A DNA stretch of 64,000 nt from the NCBI GenBank assembly GCA_905221605.1, contig CAJNDS010002235.1, positions 920,875 to 984,874 of the forward strand. The letters are read 5' to 3'. The stretch comes from Symbiodinium natans (taxonomy: Eukaryota > Sar > Dinophyceae > Suessiales > Symbiodiniaceae). Numbering within the stretch: position 1 is the stretch's first letter; each line of letters opens with the position of its first letter. Position numbers and translations under genes: made by a program. The notes below the pieces were generated by a model. That model was not told the DNA's origin and searched no databases. It worked only from the letters and a program-made list of their open reading frames with translations. Of this stretch, positions 11,501 to 22,500 are shown in pieces.

Positions 11501-14340
11501 AGGCCTGACAATCCCCGCTTTCGCACGCAAGGCCACCTCGAACTTTGGTTTGCATGGGGTCGCCTCCATCTTGGACGATGGGGATGCAGCATGCAACGAC
11601 GTCGTCCACAAACTAACGTGTGGGGGGTTTAGGGTTCAGGGTTCAGGGTTTAGGGTTTAGGGTGCCTTGCATCAAGTCACTCCAGGTTTCGAGCTCAGCG
11701 CCAGACACAGCTGCACCTAATGGGATGGAATGTGTCCCGCAGCCCATGCACCATCGAGGGCTGAAAGCCAGAACTTTAGGGTTCAGGGAGTTAGGGGGTT
11801 TAGAGGGTTTGGGGAGTTTAGGGAGTTGAGGGAGTTTAGGCCATTCAGAGACTTTAGGGAGTGTAGGGAGTGTGGGGAGCTTAGCGAGCTTAGGGAGTCT
11901 GGGGGTTTCGGGGGCTTAGGGTTTAGGGTTTAGGGTTCAGGGTACAGGGTTTAGGGTTCAGGGTTTAGGGTTCGGGGTTTAGGGTTCGGGGTTTAGGGTT
12001 TACGGTTCGGGGTTTAGGGTTTAGGGTTTAGGGTTTAGGGTTTAGGGTTTAGGGTTTAGGGTTTAGGGTTTAGGGTTTAGGGTTTAGGGTTTAGGGTTTA
12101 GGGTTAGGTTTAGGGTTTAGGGTTTAGGGTTTAGGGTTTAGGGTTTAGGGTTTAGGGTTTAGGGTTTAGGGTTTAGGGTTTAGGGTTTAGGGTTTAGGGT
12201 TTAGGGTTTAGGGTTTAGGGTTTAGGGTTTAGGGTTTAGGGTTTAGGGCCCCACCTTGTGTGAAGTCAGCCCCCAAGCTGTAAAGCCTTCAAGGGCCTTC
12301 CAAAGGGCGTCCGCAGCCTGGGGCGGGGCACGGAGTTGAGGGTTCAAGGTTTGGGGTTAGGGCTTAGGGCTTAGGGTTTAGGGTTTAGGGTTTAGGGTTC
12401 AGGGTTCAGGGTTCAGGGTTTAGCTCTCTCAGGGCTGAAACGCCTCCGCGTCCACCATGTTCACGAAGGCATAGCCGAGGTTCCTGTAGAGCTTGGGCAA
12501 GACTAGGGTTTAGGGTTTAGGGTTTAGGATTTAGGGCTTAGGGTTTAGGGTTTAGGATTTAGGGTTTAGGGTTTAGGGTTTAGGGTTTAGGGTTTAGGGT
12601 TTAGGGTTTAGGGTTTAGGGTTTAGGGTTTAGGGTGTAGGGTTTAGGGTTTAGGGTTTAGGGTTCAGCATCTCAAGTTCGAGCATTTACTAGGCCAGCAG
12701 TGTGTGTAGGCAACGGAACAAAACCCACCCGCCCAAAGAATCCCATCACATTACGAAAATAGAAAGTTTATTAGTTTCTTATTCGTGCTGAACAATGGGG
12801 GGTCAAGGGGTCGGAGGGGCCAAATGGATCAAATTCTCCAATTCGTGCTGAACAATGGGGGGATCAAAGGGGTCGGAGGGGCCAAAATGGATCAAATTCT
12901 TCAATTCGTGCTGAACAATGGGGGGGTAAAAAAAAAGTGAAAAACAAAAAACGGATCAAATTCTACAATTAGTGTTTAACATTTGGGGTCTATGGTAGAA
13001 TGGTTTAGGGTTTAATTAGGGTTTAGGGTTTACGGTTTAGGGTTTAGGGTTTAGGGTCTAAGGTTGAGCCGTGCTCGACATCAGGGTCTCTTCCCTTCTA
13101 CTGTTTGGGACCCTGGCAAATTACGGCACCTTACAAAAACCATGCCGGAACCCTTTGAGAAGCCCCCCCCCCCCCATATGTGTTGCTGACCCTAAGCACA
13201 AGCAAAGACCCTAAGCCCTAATCCGACCGAATCCGACAGGGTTCAGTGGCCCTAAGCCCTAAACCCCAAACCCCAAAACCCTAAACCCTAAGCCCCAAAC
13301 CCTAAACCCCAAACCCTAAACCCCAAACCCTAAACCCCAAACCCTAAACCCCAAGCCCCAAACCCTAAACCCCAAACCCTAAGCCCCAAACCCTAAACCC
13401 CAAACCCTAAACCCCAAACCCTAAACCCCAAACCCCAAACCCTAAGCCCCAAACCCTAAGCCCCAAACCCTAAACCCCAAACCCTGAACCCCAAACCCTA
13501 AACCCCAAACCCTAAACCCCAAACCCTAAACCTCTTCTTGACTAGGCACGCGTTGCGGCAGAAGTCGAAGGGAAGGTACAGGAAGTCGTAGCGGCCTGGA
13601 TTCGGCACCCCAGGCCTAGATGATTTAGAGGGTAAGCCCTGAACCCTAAACCCTAAACCCCAAACCCTAAACCCTAAACCCTAAACCCCAAACCCTAAAC
13701 CCTAAACCCTAAACCCTAAAGGATTGTGGGATACTGTTCCAGCGTGGGGGCCTTAACCCTAAACACTACACAACCCTAAACCCTAAACCCTAAAGCCCTG
13801 TGGTTTAGGGCTTCTGCGCAAAAATGGGAACTTGGCAGCTTGGCAACAGCGCGGCCCTAACCCACAAAAAGTACCGCTCAGTCCTAGAGCCTCCAACCCT
13901 CAAATTGAGTTCAGGGTTTAGGGTTTAGGGTTTAGGGCTTAGGGTTTCGGGTTTAGGGTATAGGGTTTCGGGTGTAGGGTTTCGGGCTTAGGGTTTAGGG
14001 CTTAGGGCTTAAGGCTTAGGGTTTGAGATTTAGGGTTTAGAGTTCAGGGTTCTCTGAAGCGAGGAGGGTTTTGGGAGTGTTCTAGAGAAGTAGAGATCTA
14101 CATTCTGCAAGAGATACAAGAACATACATAGAGAGAGAGAGAGAGACCCCTAAACCCTAAACCCTAAACCCTAAACCCCAAACCCCAAACCGTAAACCCC
14201 AAACCCTAAACCCTAAACCCTTGGCCGCTCCTGCGAAGCCACGCTTGTCCAGCATGGACAGGAGCATGTCACGCGAGAAGTTGTTCGGCAAGTTGCGCAA
14301 CATTACCTCTGAGACTGTCGGCTTCAGATGTAGAGTGCTG
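8527..14340 (-). CDS. MEI2-like RNA-binding protein, copy A (3' seven exons)
   Basis: MEI2-type proteins bind RNA through a C-terminal RRM (Pfam RRM_2). Exons, minus strand: about 14320-14231 (VMLRNLPNNFSRDMLL, RNP2-like strand), 13595-13550 (RYDFLYLPFDF), 12483-12444 (NLGYAFVNMVDAE, RNP1-like), 12317-12255 (ADALWKALEGFTAWGL), 10551-10490 (VCSVTWSGPLQGRDAHIERY), 9494-9459 (NSPVMHSSVPD) and 8617-8527 (YKPVIL, then FPRPTKKVKMPTM, stop TAA). Phases match at every junction. Intron starts are GA, GT, GC, GT, GA, GC and all ends are AG|G. Introns of 126-1703 bp are largely telomere-type repeat. The N-terminal exon is not found; it should lie right of 14340 and may be separated by the retrotransposon. 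This copy is clearly diverged from B-E. Whether it is expressed is unknown, but no stop or frameshift is visible in the recovered exons. Confidence 0.82.
10000..10107. repeat. Small terminal-inverted-repeat element, family 2, copy 1
   Basis: The element runs from GACCCGGGAGTAACCTAGGA to CTCCCGGTCC; the ends are imperfect inverted repeats. A second copy with the same ends and interior lies at 31141-31244. This copy sits inside an intron of MEI2 copy A. Confidence 0.75.
11900..12248 (+). repeat. Long telomere-type array inside an intron
   Basis: TTTAGGG from about 12008 to 12248 is nearly perfect, the longest clean run in the window; the left part carries TTCAGGG, TTCGGGG and TACGGTT variants. 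It lies within the 1703-bp intron 4 of MEI2 copy A, in the orientation opposite to that gene. Confidence 0.95.
12505..12663 (+). repeat. Telomere-type array inside an intron
   Basis: About 22 TTTAGGG units with a few variants, within intron 2 of MEI2 copy A and 22 bases upstream of the RNP1 exon. Confidence 0.95.
12781..13000. repeat. About 62-bp tandem repeat, 3.5 units
   Basis: Units begin ATTCGTGCTGAACAATGGGG at 12781, 12841 and 12904, with a decayed fourth start (ATTAGTGTTTAACATTTGGG) at 12967. Each ends with ATGGATCAAATTCT or similar. It lies in intron 2 of MEI2 copy A. Confidence 0.9.
13245..13530 (-). repeat. Alternating TTTAGGG/TTTGGGG array
   Basis: On the plus strand this reads CCCTAAACCCCAAA repeated, a 14-bp higher-order unit made of one TTTAGGG and one TTTGGGG heptamer. 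It ends immediately 3' of the RYDFLYLPFDF exon of MEI2 copy A. Confidence 0.92.
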
Positions 14341-14563
14341 GTTTAGGGTTTAGGATTTAGGGTTTGGGGTTCAGGGTTCAGGGTTCAGGGTTCAGGGTTT
14401 AGGGCTTAGGGTTTAGGGTTTAGGGTTTAGGACTTACGGCCTACGGTTCTGAGTTTGGGGTTCAGGGTTCAGGGTGCCGGGGTGTAGGGATTAGGGTCGG
14501 GGATTCGTGTATCTATCCGTCGATCTGCCGATCTATCTGTTGTCGATCGTATCCATCTGACTG

Positions 14564-14778
14564 CTTAGGGTTTACGGTTTAGGGTTTAGGGTTTAGGGTT
14601 TAGGGTTTAGGTTTCAGGGTTTAGGGTTTAGGTTTAGGGTTTAGGGTTTAGGATTAGGGTTTAGGGTTAGGGTTTAGGGTTTAGGGTTTAGGGTTTAGGG
14701 TTTAGGGTTTAGGGTTTAGGGTTTAGGGTTTAGGGTTTAGGGTTTAGGGTTTAGGGTTTAGGGTTTAGGGTTTAGGGT
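14564..14778 (+). repeat. Telomere-type array
   Basis: TTTAGGG with occasional six-base slips (TTAGGG, TTTAGG), becoming perfect after about 14665. Confidence 0.93.
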
Positions 14779-16155
14779 TGCTGTGTGTGTGTGCGCGCAT
14801 AAGGTCACTTCTCTGAATTAGGGCCTGGTTTGGTTCCTGATCGTAAGGGCGGCCTCTTCTTCTTTAGGGTACCGACCCTAATTTACAGAACTGACCAATA
14901 GGTCTAATGTATGCGTGCTAATTTGACGCGCATCCCATACGGACAAGTTTTTGGGCGTCGTCAGAAGATTTCGTCCCTTTCCGGGGCGCTGCCGCTGGAG
15001 CGGCTCCTTTTAAGATGCAACTCGGAGGACAAGAGGGGGGGGGGGGGGGGGGGGGGGCGGAGGCGTCCTAACCAGAAAACCTCGAAGGCATGCGCTTGCT
15101 AGGTCGATAAGCCCTATAAACCCTAAACCCAGCAAACACCAGGCCACTTAGGCCCCCTAAAGTATCACCCTACACTCAAACCCTATATTCTCCACCCCCC
15201 AAAAAAACAAACCCCAAAACCTAAAACCTGAAACCCAAAAATCTAAAACCCACCGACTAGTCAGAGGCCCCGATGTACCCCTTAGCGAGGGTTTAGGGTT
15301 TGGGTTTAGCTTCCGCCAAACTGTTCAGGGTTTACGTTCTGACTGTGGGTACAGTATTGGGGTCGAGACACCACATAAACACACTTACCATAAATACCTG
15401 GGAAAATGCCCACATTCACCAAAACCAAAATCAAAAACCCAAATCCCAGAGAAACCCCAAACCCTAGACCCTTATCCAAGATGCCGTCGTTTTCCCCGTC
15501 GGCTTTGGCTGCATCTGGGGAGTCGGTTGAGGAAGTGGGGGGGGAGCTTCGCTGTACGGGGCCTTGCCAGTTGGGACCCCGGTATGCCCCATGATTCAGG
15601 AACAGGTTAGGAGTTAGGGTGTATAGCTTGCGGTTTAGGATTTTGGGGGGTTTAGTATGGGTGCATTGCAACATCGAATGCTTTCAGCTCACGCCATCTG
15701 TTTTGGACCCCCCCAAGAATCTATTGTCTGCAGGGGGCATGGGTTTCGGGTTTAGGGCCTAGGCCCCCCCAAAACCCTGATCCCAAACCTCAACGCAAAT
15801 AGCTCTACTCCCTAAGCCAAAACACCGAGCCCCTACGTATGCCCGAAGACCCTTAAACCCTAAACCCTATAAACCCTAAACCCTAACCCTAAACCCTAAA
15901 CCCTAAACCCCAAACCCTAAACCCTAAACCCTAAAACCTAGACCCTGAACCCTAAGACACTAAGCCGCCCAGAGCTCGAAGTTGTTGGGGCACCTTCGCC
16001 TGCGGCGCCTGCACTTTTTGGACGGCTGCGCCTAAGGTGCCAGAGGGTTAGGGTTTAGGGTTTAGGGTTTAGGGTTTCGGGTTTCGGGTTTCGGGTTTCG
16101 GGTTTCGGGTTTCGGGTTTAGGGTTTAGGGTTTAGGGTTTAGGGTTTAGGGTTTC

Positions 16156-16160
16156 GGGTT
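16156..16160. repeat. Target-site duplication of retrotransposon (left)
   Basis: GGGTT directly abuts the left terminal repeat and matches GGGTT at 30979-30983 on the right. Both lie in TTTCGGG arrays, so a chance 5-base match is quite possible. Confidence 0.55.
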
Positions 16161-16247
16161 TATTGTTACCAGCGGATAGCCCTGAACAATCATTTTCTTG
16201 AGCCACGGCGAACGGGTGAATACAGCTTGTGTCTTCCAGTAACTACA
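16161..16247 (-). repeat. 3' terminal repeat of retrotransposon (87 bp)
   Basis: On the element's strand it begins TGTAGTTACTGG and ends GGTAACAATA, with no difference seen from 30892-30978. A run of six G precedes it on that strand. If the conventional TG...CA rule applies, the repeat would be 84 bp (16164-16247), but the 87-bp form gives the flanking GGGTT duplication. Confidence 0.9.
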
Positions 16248-16253
16248 CCCCCC
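16248..16253 (-). other. Putative polypurine tract
   Basis: GGGGGG on the element strand lies directly 5' of the 3' terminal repeat, where plus-strand DNA priming of LTR elements normally starts. It is short compared with most polypurine tracts. Confidence 0.55.
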
Positions 16254-16527
16254 GCGCAACTTAGTGCAACGGTAGAGGCGTTCTTTTCCGTTAGCTGGAA
16301 GAACACACAAAAGAATGTTCGCCTAAACTATACTCCACTGACCAGTAGTGAGTAGCTACCACCCGTCAGGGAGTTGAGAAACATCTACACTCTAAAGAAA
16401 GGTTAGTTACCGGCTTCTACTGCTCAGCAACCAACTCGTCAGAGTGGTGTCCATGTGCGAAGCTTGAGAAGATGATCCACGGTTGGTGCAGCAAATGCAT
16501 CCAACTCTTCCGAGTGGAGGTCTTTCC
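16254..16527 (-). other. 3' untranslated region of retrotransposon
   Basis: This is the 274 bases between the pol stop and the polypurine tract. It contains a short inverted repeat around GTTCTTTTCCG and CTGGAAGAAC (about 16271-16297) and no gene. Confidence 0.6.
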
Positions 16528-19500
16528 TCAGTAACGGCGAGTGGTTTCACCTGTGAAAGGGTCGGTGACTTTGTGCTCCCAGCCGTTGAGGTACCAGATC
16601 ACGTTCTCGTAATCATATACGACCACCCGATTGAGCTGCCCGAAGGATGGAATGCAGTTCACGACCTCCTCTTCCTGGATATAGTGCTGGTCGCGTGCAT
16701 AAAGCATTGCCCAGTAATAAGCTTCAAGGCGGTTGAATCTGGGATGACGTGGCTCCCGCCCGTTGATCTCCTCACCATCGACGTTGTAGGGAAAGGTGAT
16801 GCCAAGCGGTCTCTCGAGCAGCTGCGTAAGCTCATCCAGCCTGGTCTCAATCATTTGATTGACCCGTTCACGGCGCGCTCGAAGCCATTCTCCCTCCGTC
16901 TCGGTAGGGTTGGTTGGCTCAACGCGTCTGCGTGAGGCAGCGGGCTGATCTTGCTGGCTCGACTGACGTCTCGCAGCTGGAGGTCTTGGTGTGGCGGAGC
17001 GCAGTCTTGGCGGCGTTGCCTTGCTGGTTGGCTCTACATAGGAACCAGTCCTCCTCGGTGATCTTCCACGATTGGCACCATATGCCGATGATGATCGGGT
17101 CCTGTCACGAGTGGGGTCATTGGCTCCCTCCGAGTGCTGTCTTGCAGGGGACGCCGAAGCCCTTCCATAACGTCTTGATGAAGATGCCCTTGGACCATCC
17201 CTTCCGGGAGGAGGAGGTGCGCGCATGTAGCCTGCACTCCTCGCCCTCGAGGCTCTGACCCATTCCGGATCATAGGCAGTCCTGGCAAGACGTCTGTCGT
17301 AGAAGCGGGTATCGCGCAGGACTTCATTGAGTTGCGTCTGGCCCATAGAGGCAAACCCTTCCGGGATGCGAAGATTCCCTGACATGGTTACCTCAGTGGG
17401 TGCCGGATCATCGTAGGTCCCGGCGAAGCCAAGTTGGACTTTGAAGAATTCTGCCAACTGTGCTGCAAGCTCTGTGACCGAGGCTGGCTCCGGAGTGTAG
17501 ATCTCGCCATCAAAACCGAGGATCGAAAAAGGAAACCTTTGGCCGAAGTACGTCTGCTGTGTGGCATAGATGAGCATGGCCGCCTCGTCAAGGATGTAAA
17601 GCCTGGAAGAGAACGCGATGAAAAACGCTCGGTTCAAGACGATCTCGGTGTCACCAGGCATCCAGGCGATGCTAAGGCGAGCGTCAGCATTGTGGCTCCC
17701 TGCAAACTCTTTGCGACCACGCGCATCCCCTCCGGGTGCGGGATTGTGAAGGCGCGTAAACAACCCAAGCTGGGCGAGACTTCCGATGTCAATGCCTTTT
17801 GACACGTAGTTGTACGCATCGAGGGGCTCGTCGAGAAGCTCCAGCAAGTGATCACCTCCACCCCGCTTTGCGAGACTCTTCTTCATGGCCAAACACTTTC
17901 CTCTGACTGCCGCCGGGAGACTGATGTCATCATCGTCACGACCCTGACGGACGCGATGTCGATTCATGGCCAACCCCTTCCGGGGGGCGATAGCGAGGAG
18001 ATCAATCCCCGTTCCCCTTCGGCTGGCTTCATCGCGCGCCCTTTTGGTTTCTGTGACGTGTGCCATATCGCTCTCGGCAGAAATACGGACCGAACACCAT
18101 GGACAATTGATCATCCCGTCGACGAAGTCCCGATTGCATGAGCCGCATCTGAGAGTGGGAAAATCCACGAACTCTTGAATTACGTAATGCTCAAGCTTCG
18201 ATCGGTATCTCACATCCGTCCTGCGCCCCAGCGCGGAGTACCACGTCTTCAGACGGGAGCCCCATCGAGCGTTACCCACATATTGGGGCTTTGCCTCTGT
18301 GTGAAAGGTAACGTCGTCTGCGTTGATGGCCTCCCCGTTGACGGTGATATTTTCATCCTCCGCGATCTGAAAGGGGGAATGCATGTTGTTGCAGATGTGC
18401 TTGTACTCATCGAACGAGAGGTCTTCCGCCTCCGAGCAGAGGAAGTCAATGTAGCATCCCGGCATGGGGCTCTTGCTCTGCCACCTCCGGAGTACATGCT
18501 CCTCGTAAATTGGCCCTGGCTCCCGCCCGGCGAGGAAATCTTTCCTGGCCTTGTGTACTCTGACTCTCAACTGTTCGTACACGCGGTTGTGCCAGATTGG
18601 GGTCAACGACTTGCGCTCGTACGCATAAATGAGATACCTGTTGGACAACCAATCAGGAGTTTCCACAGCATCTGCTTTCGTACGAAGAATCCTGACCCCG
18701 TCCAAAGCAGCTAGTTGCAGGTCCACAACGAACTCAATCTCCGCGTTTTCGCGCACGCCCTGATGGTCCCTGCGTTCCCACGCGGGGATAGGGGACATCA
18801 TGAGGAAATTCCGTGCGCCCTCAGCGGTCGCCCCGCACCCGCCTGGAATGAGGCCGTTCTCCACGATGGAGCCGAAAGAAGACCATTTGGTGCTGTGGTA
18901 TCCAAGCGGCGGCATCTCCGTCCACATCTCCGATTTGATTCCCTCAGTTCCCACCGGGGGCCGATCCTTCAATGTCGGAAACCAGGATTCGGCTAAGTGG
19001 TAGACCGCTGCATGCGTGTCATTGAGGTCCGTCTCGTCAGAGAGGAGGGTTGCATTATGCCCCTGGATGGCTCGGATGGCGTGGAAGACGACGAGCTTGT
19101 TGAGACCAAAGTTCACCTTGATCTCGAAACGGAGCTTGTCGTTGTGTAGCAACGCGTCTACCACGTTTTCCACCCTCAGCCCCCTCCACATCTGGGATAG
19201 TTTCTCGAAGAACTCGTCCCATCTAAGGGAGTGATCCTCTGCCGCTTTCACATGGAGGTGCGGCGCGCGAATCTCCGCGAAGCCTCGCGTCAGGAAACTG
19301 ATCTTCTTGCTGAGTGCTACGCGTGCGCCCGGCGTCAGCCAGCGGTAGTCGTCTGGCAAAGGCGGGAGCTGATCGGCCGTCATCCACCTCGGAAGCGCAG
19401 GCGGCTTTGGCTTAGCAGCCGGCGTAAATGGCTTCTGAATCGTGGCCTCACTCGTCAGAGGGGCGTCCATGATGACGACCTCATCCTCTGACTCCTCCAT

Positions 19501-22500
19501 TGCGGCCGTGGGACCAGCCGGGGGCCGGACATCGGCCGAGGAAGCGGCTCCCTCGATCCTGCCCGGTTGGGCGACGTACGTCTCCCTTCCCTTGGCTTCC
19601 GCCGGGAGCTCTTCCGCCTCCACAAAGTCGTCGAGATTAACGACCTGTGCCTCAACGGCGGCCTGCTTGAGCTCCTCTTCGGTGGCGTCCTTCGCGGCCT
19701 CGAAGGTGGCCTTGATGATGTCCTCTGTGATGACGTTGAGGAGTGCGGATTCGGCACCTTCCACGACGCAGCCGGCCCCAGGTCTCGTATCAAGGCGAGC
19801 AAAGTCCAAGTCAGAAATTTCTTCCTGAGCATTCGGGACCTCGGGAACCTGCATCATGCTCGGCTCTTCCATCTCCCCCAGGAGTGGGCCAGAAAGGACG
19901 ATCTCCTCTTCAGCCTCCCTCGCCTGAGGTGGGTTTGGATCTTCGATCGGCTTGTGGATGAGCTGCGCCGACGCAGGTGGCACCGTCAAGAAGGGTTCCG
20001 CCTTCCCCATCAAAAAGTGGTTGTGAAACACCACATCCCTTTGGTTGGCGACCAACTGATCACGAACCTTCATAAGCTGATGATTGACAAAAACACCACG
20101 GAGCAGTGAACAATGCCATGGGACCATGACCTGTTTGTTCCTGTCCGACGCATCAGCGTGGAAGTCGTCAGGCTTGCTAGTATGGCCATACATTTCGATC
20201 GGATCGACAATGTTGATGCCAAGGGCAAGCATCGCGTCAGCGTGCTGTTCCATGCAGAGACCGTACTCAGGTCCTGTGGGAAACACTTCAGAATGATGGT
20301 CTCCTGTGAGAACGGTGATCCCACACACATCATGCCTCGCGAGGAGCAGCCTCAGATTGCGAACAGCCTTCTCCACGCGAAGCCGTTGCTTTGTCGGCCA
20401 CTCATTCAGCGCCTCAAGCTCCTCCTTGGACCGGTTCGTGTACTTCGTGTTGAGGTGCCACGTGTATCCATGATATCCGTGGGACCCCCACACGTCGTTT
20501 CCGCTCCAGGAGATGATAACATGGGTCGCCACTCCGTCAGGATGGGGGTTCCGGCCAAGGAATGAATCTGCCTTGGCGTGCAGCTCATCGAGCTGTGCCC
20601 CCCAGACCATCTCGTAATGGATCGAGGTGAAGCGGCGGTCATGGCGAAGGGCCTCCTCGACGTAGATACCCACGTTTGTACGATGTGTGGGTGATCGCCC
20701 CTTGAACTGGCACAATGCGAGTGATGAATCGCCAACGACCAAAATTCTCAACCGCTCTTCCGAGGGGAGTGGGATCCTCTGTAGGGCAGGCGAGAAAAGC
20801 TTGCCCATGAGCTCAGAGGTCACATGGAAGCACGTGTACTTCGACGCTCCACGACTGAGAAGTTCAACCTTTCTGCAAATGTCATCATGCCTTGTCGCGT
20901 CCAGAACTCCTGCAGATCGTGGTCCCCATGCGATATTGGCGAGGTCCTGTGCATATCGGTAGAGCACATCGATCCAACCCCCCAGGGTAGAGTCCTGAAG
21001 AGCTGAGGTGTCTGCGTCTCCCTCTGCAAAAACCCGGACCCCATGATCCCTGTAGTATTGTTCATACAGGATCGTCCAGTGTGACGTGGGGTGCTCTGCA
21101 CGCAATGCGCGCCACCGATACACAGGAACAATCCCAAGAAACAACTCATCGTCCGCAGCATCGGCATCTGGCTCGACCACAGCGTCAGCCAGGTCCCGAT
21201 AGGAAGGCGGGAGCAACAGTCCAGCCATGGCGTCAGCCCGGCGATCGGGGTCCTGCAAGGCAAGCTTGAAGTCCTCGATGCGAGCCTTCCGCTCTTCCTG
21301 GGAAAGAGCAAGTGCCATTCCTTCGGACAATGGAATCGCGGGACACACAGGAGCGTAGGAATGATGAAGGGCTTGTGCCACCGCTGCGGTAGCTTTGCAA
21401 TGTTCTTTGAATGCGCTGTGAATGGCTCTAGCAAGCGATTTGGGGTAATTCTCGGATTCTTTGAGGCACTTCGCATGCGAGTGATCACCAGTGCAAACTT
21501 TAGCGTGAATCTTCTTGTGTAATGTTTCAAGCGTAGTAGCAACGCACCATGGCTTTTTGACGGGATTATGACGTCTGTCTTTAAGTCCAAATCTACAACC
21601 GTCAAATTTAGCATAAACAAATGGATGAAGATCCAACCATTTTCGGATCTTACTCCAACCCCAATACTCACAGTCACGAGGCCATTCGACACAGTACTGA
21701 ACACCAACCTGGTCCAACCCCTGCGAAAGATCCACAAATGAAGCCCACAACTTCCTAAAATCCTTGCGTGCTTCCAGAACGGTATCGCGGTTTTTAGGTA
21801 TTTTCAGGTTGATTCTGGTCCAAGCACTGCCCCCCGTACACGGGAGACTGACCCATGTGAGAACCTGAGCGCCAGCCCTGTGATAGGATTTGGCAATTTT
21901 CAGGACTTCTTTACGAGTATCAGGAGAATTCAAATCCATGCTTTCTGTGATGCGGACGACCTTGCATTCGGGAAATTCCGAATGAGCAAGTTCCCCAATA
22001 ATAGAATCTTGATTACAACAAACCTCAATGATAACCCTTTGAGCTTTCCCCTCGGGCCTGGAGGGTTCTCCCTGCTCGGCAGTCGCCGCGCCAGCGGGAT
22101 GAGCCTTTGTGCGCTCAAGCTTCCGCTGAGAGATGCCCAACAATCGTAGAGCATTGCTCCACTTCTCAGTGCTTGTAAACGGCTTTGTCAATATATCCGC
22201 TGCTTGGAGCAATGTGTTGATGTATGCAAGATCGTAGTGCTTCCTACGAAATTGTTCCGCTATCCAACCTAAGTTGATTCTCTGCGTTTTATCAGCGTGG
22301 CGGAAAGCAGGTGACTTGCCAGACTCGAGTATCCGAATGGTAGCTTGGTTATCTTCAAGAACAACTGGTTGAATGGAGTGAGGAACAGACATGATCAAAC
22401 CCATATCTTTGCTGGTCCTAGAGATACCAATCTCATCAACATCAACACCCCCCGAACTCCTAATTCCGGCGGTCTCCCTATGGAGGATAGCCTCCGCCTC

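Larger units (their letters stand above)
14341..16160. other. Telomere-like mosaic between MEI2 copy A and the retrotransposon
   Basis: It holds telomere-type arrays at 14564-14778 and 16045-16160, a run of more than 20 G at about 15036-15057, and a unique island at 15300-15690. That island has a minus-strand open frame (15306-15674, 122 codons), including a hydrophilic stretch with SSPPTSSTDSPDAAKADGEN. This could be part of the missing N-terminal region of MEI2 copy A, but it shares no recognisable motif with copies B-E. A minus-strand frame at 15961-16045 (AVQKVQAPQAKVPQQL) is also protein-like. Confidence 0.45.

Noticed and set aside
12001-12248. CRISPR-like array of short repeats and spacers
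   Set aside because: The repeats are 7-bp telomere units without regular spacers, and the sequence is eukaryotic with introns.
20820-21737. 305-codon minus-strand frame inside pol
   Set aside because: Lies in another frame of pol, whose 3868-codon frame carries recognisable domains throughout; composition is that of a shadow frame.
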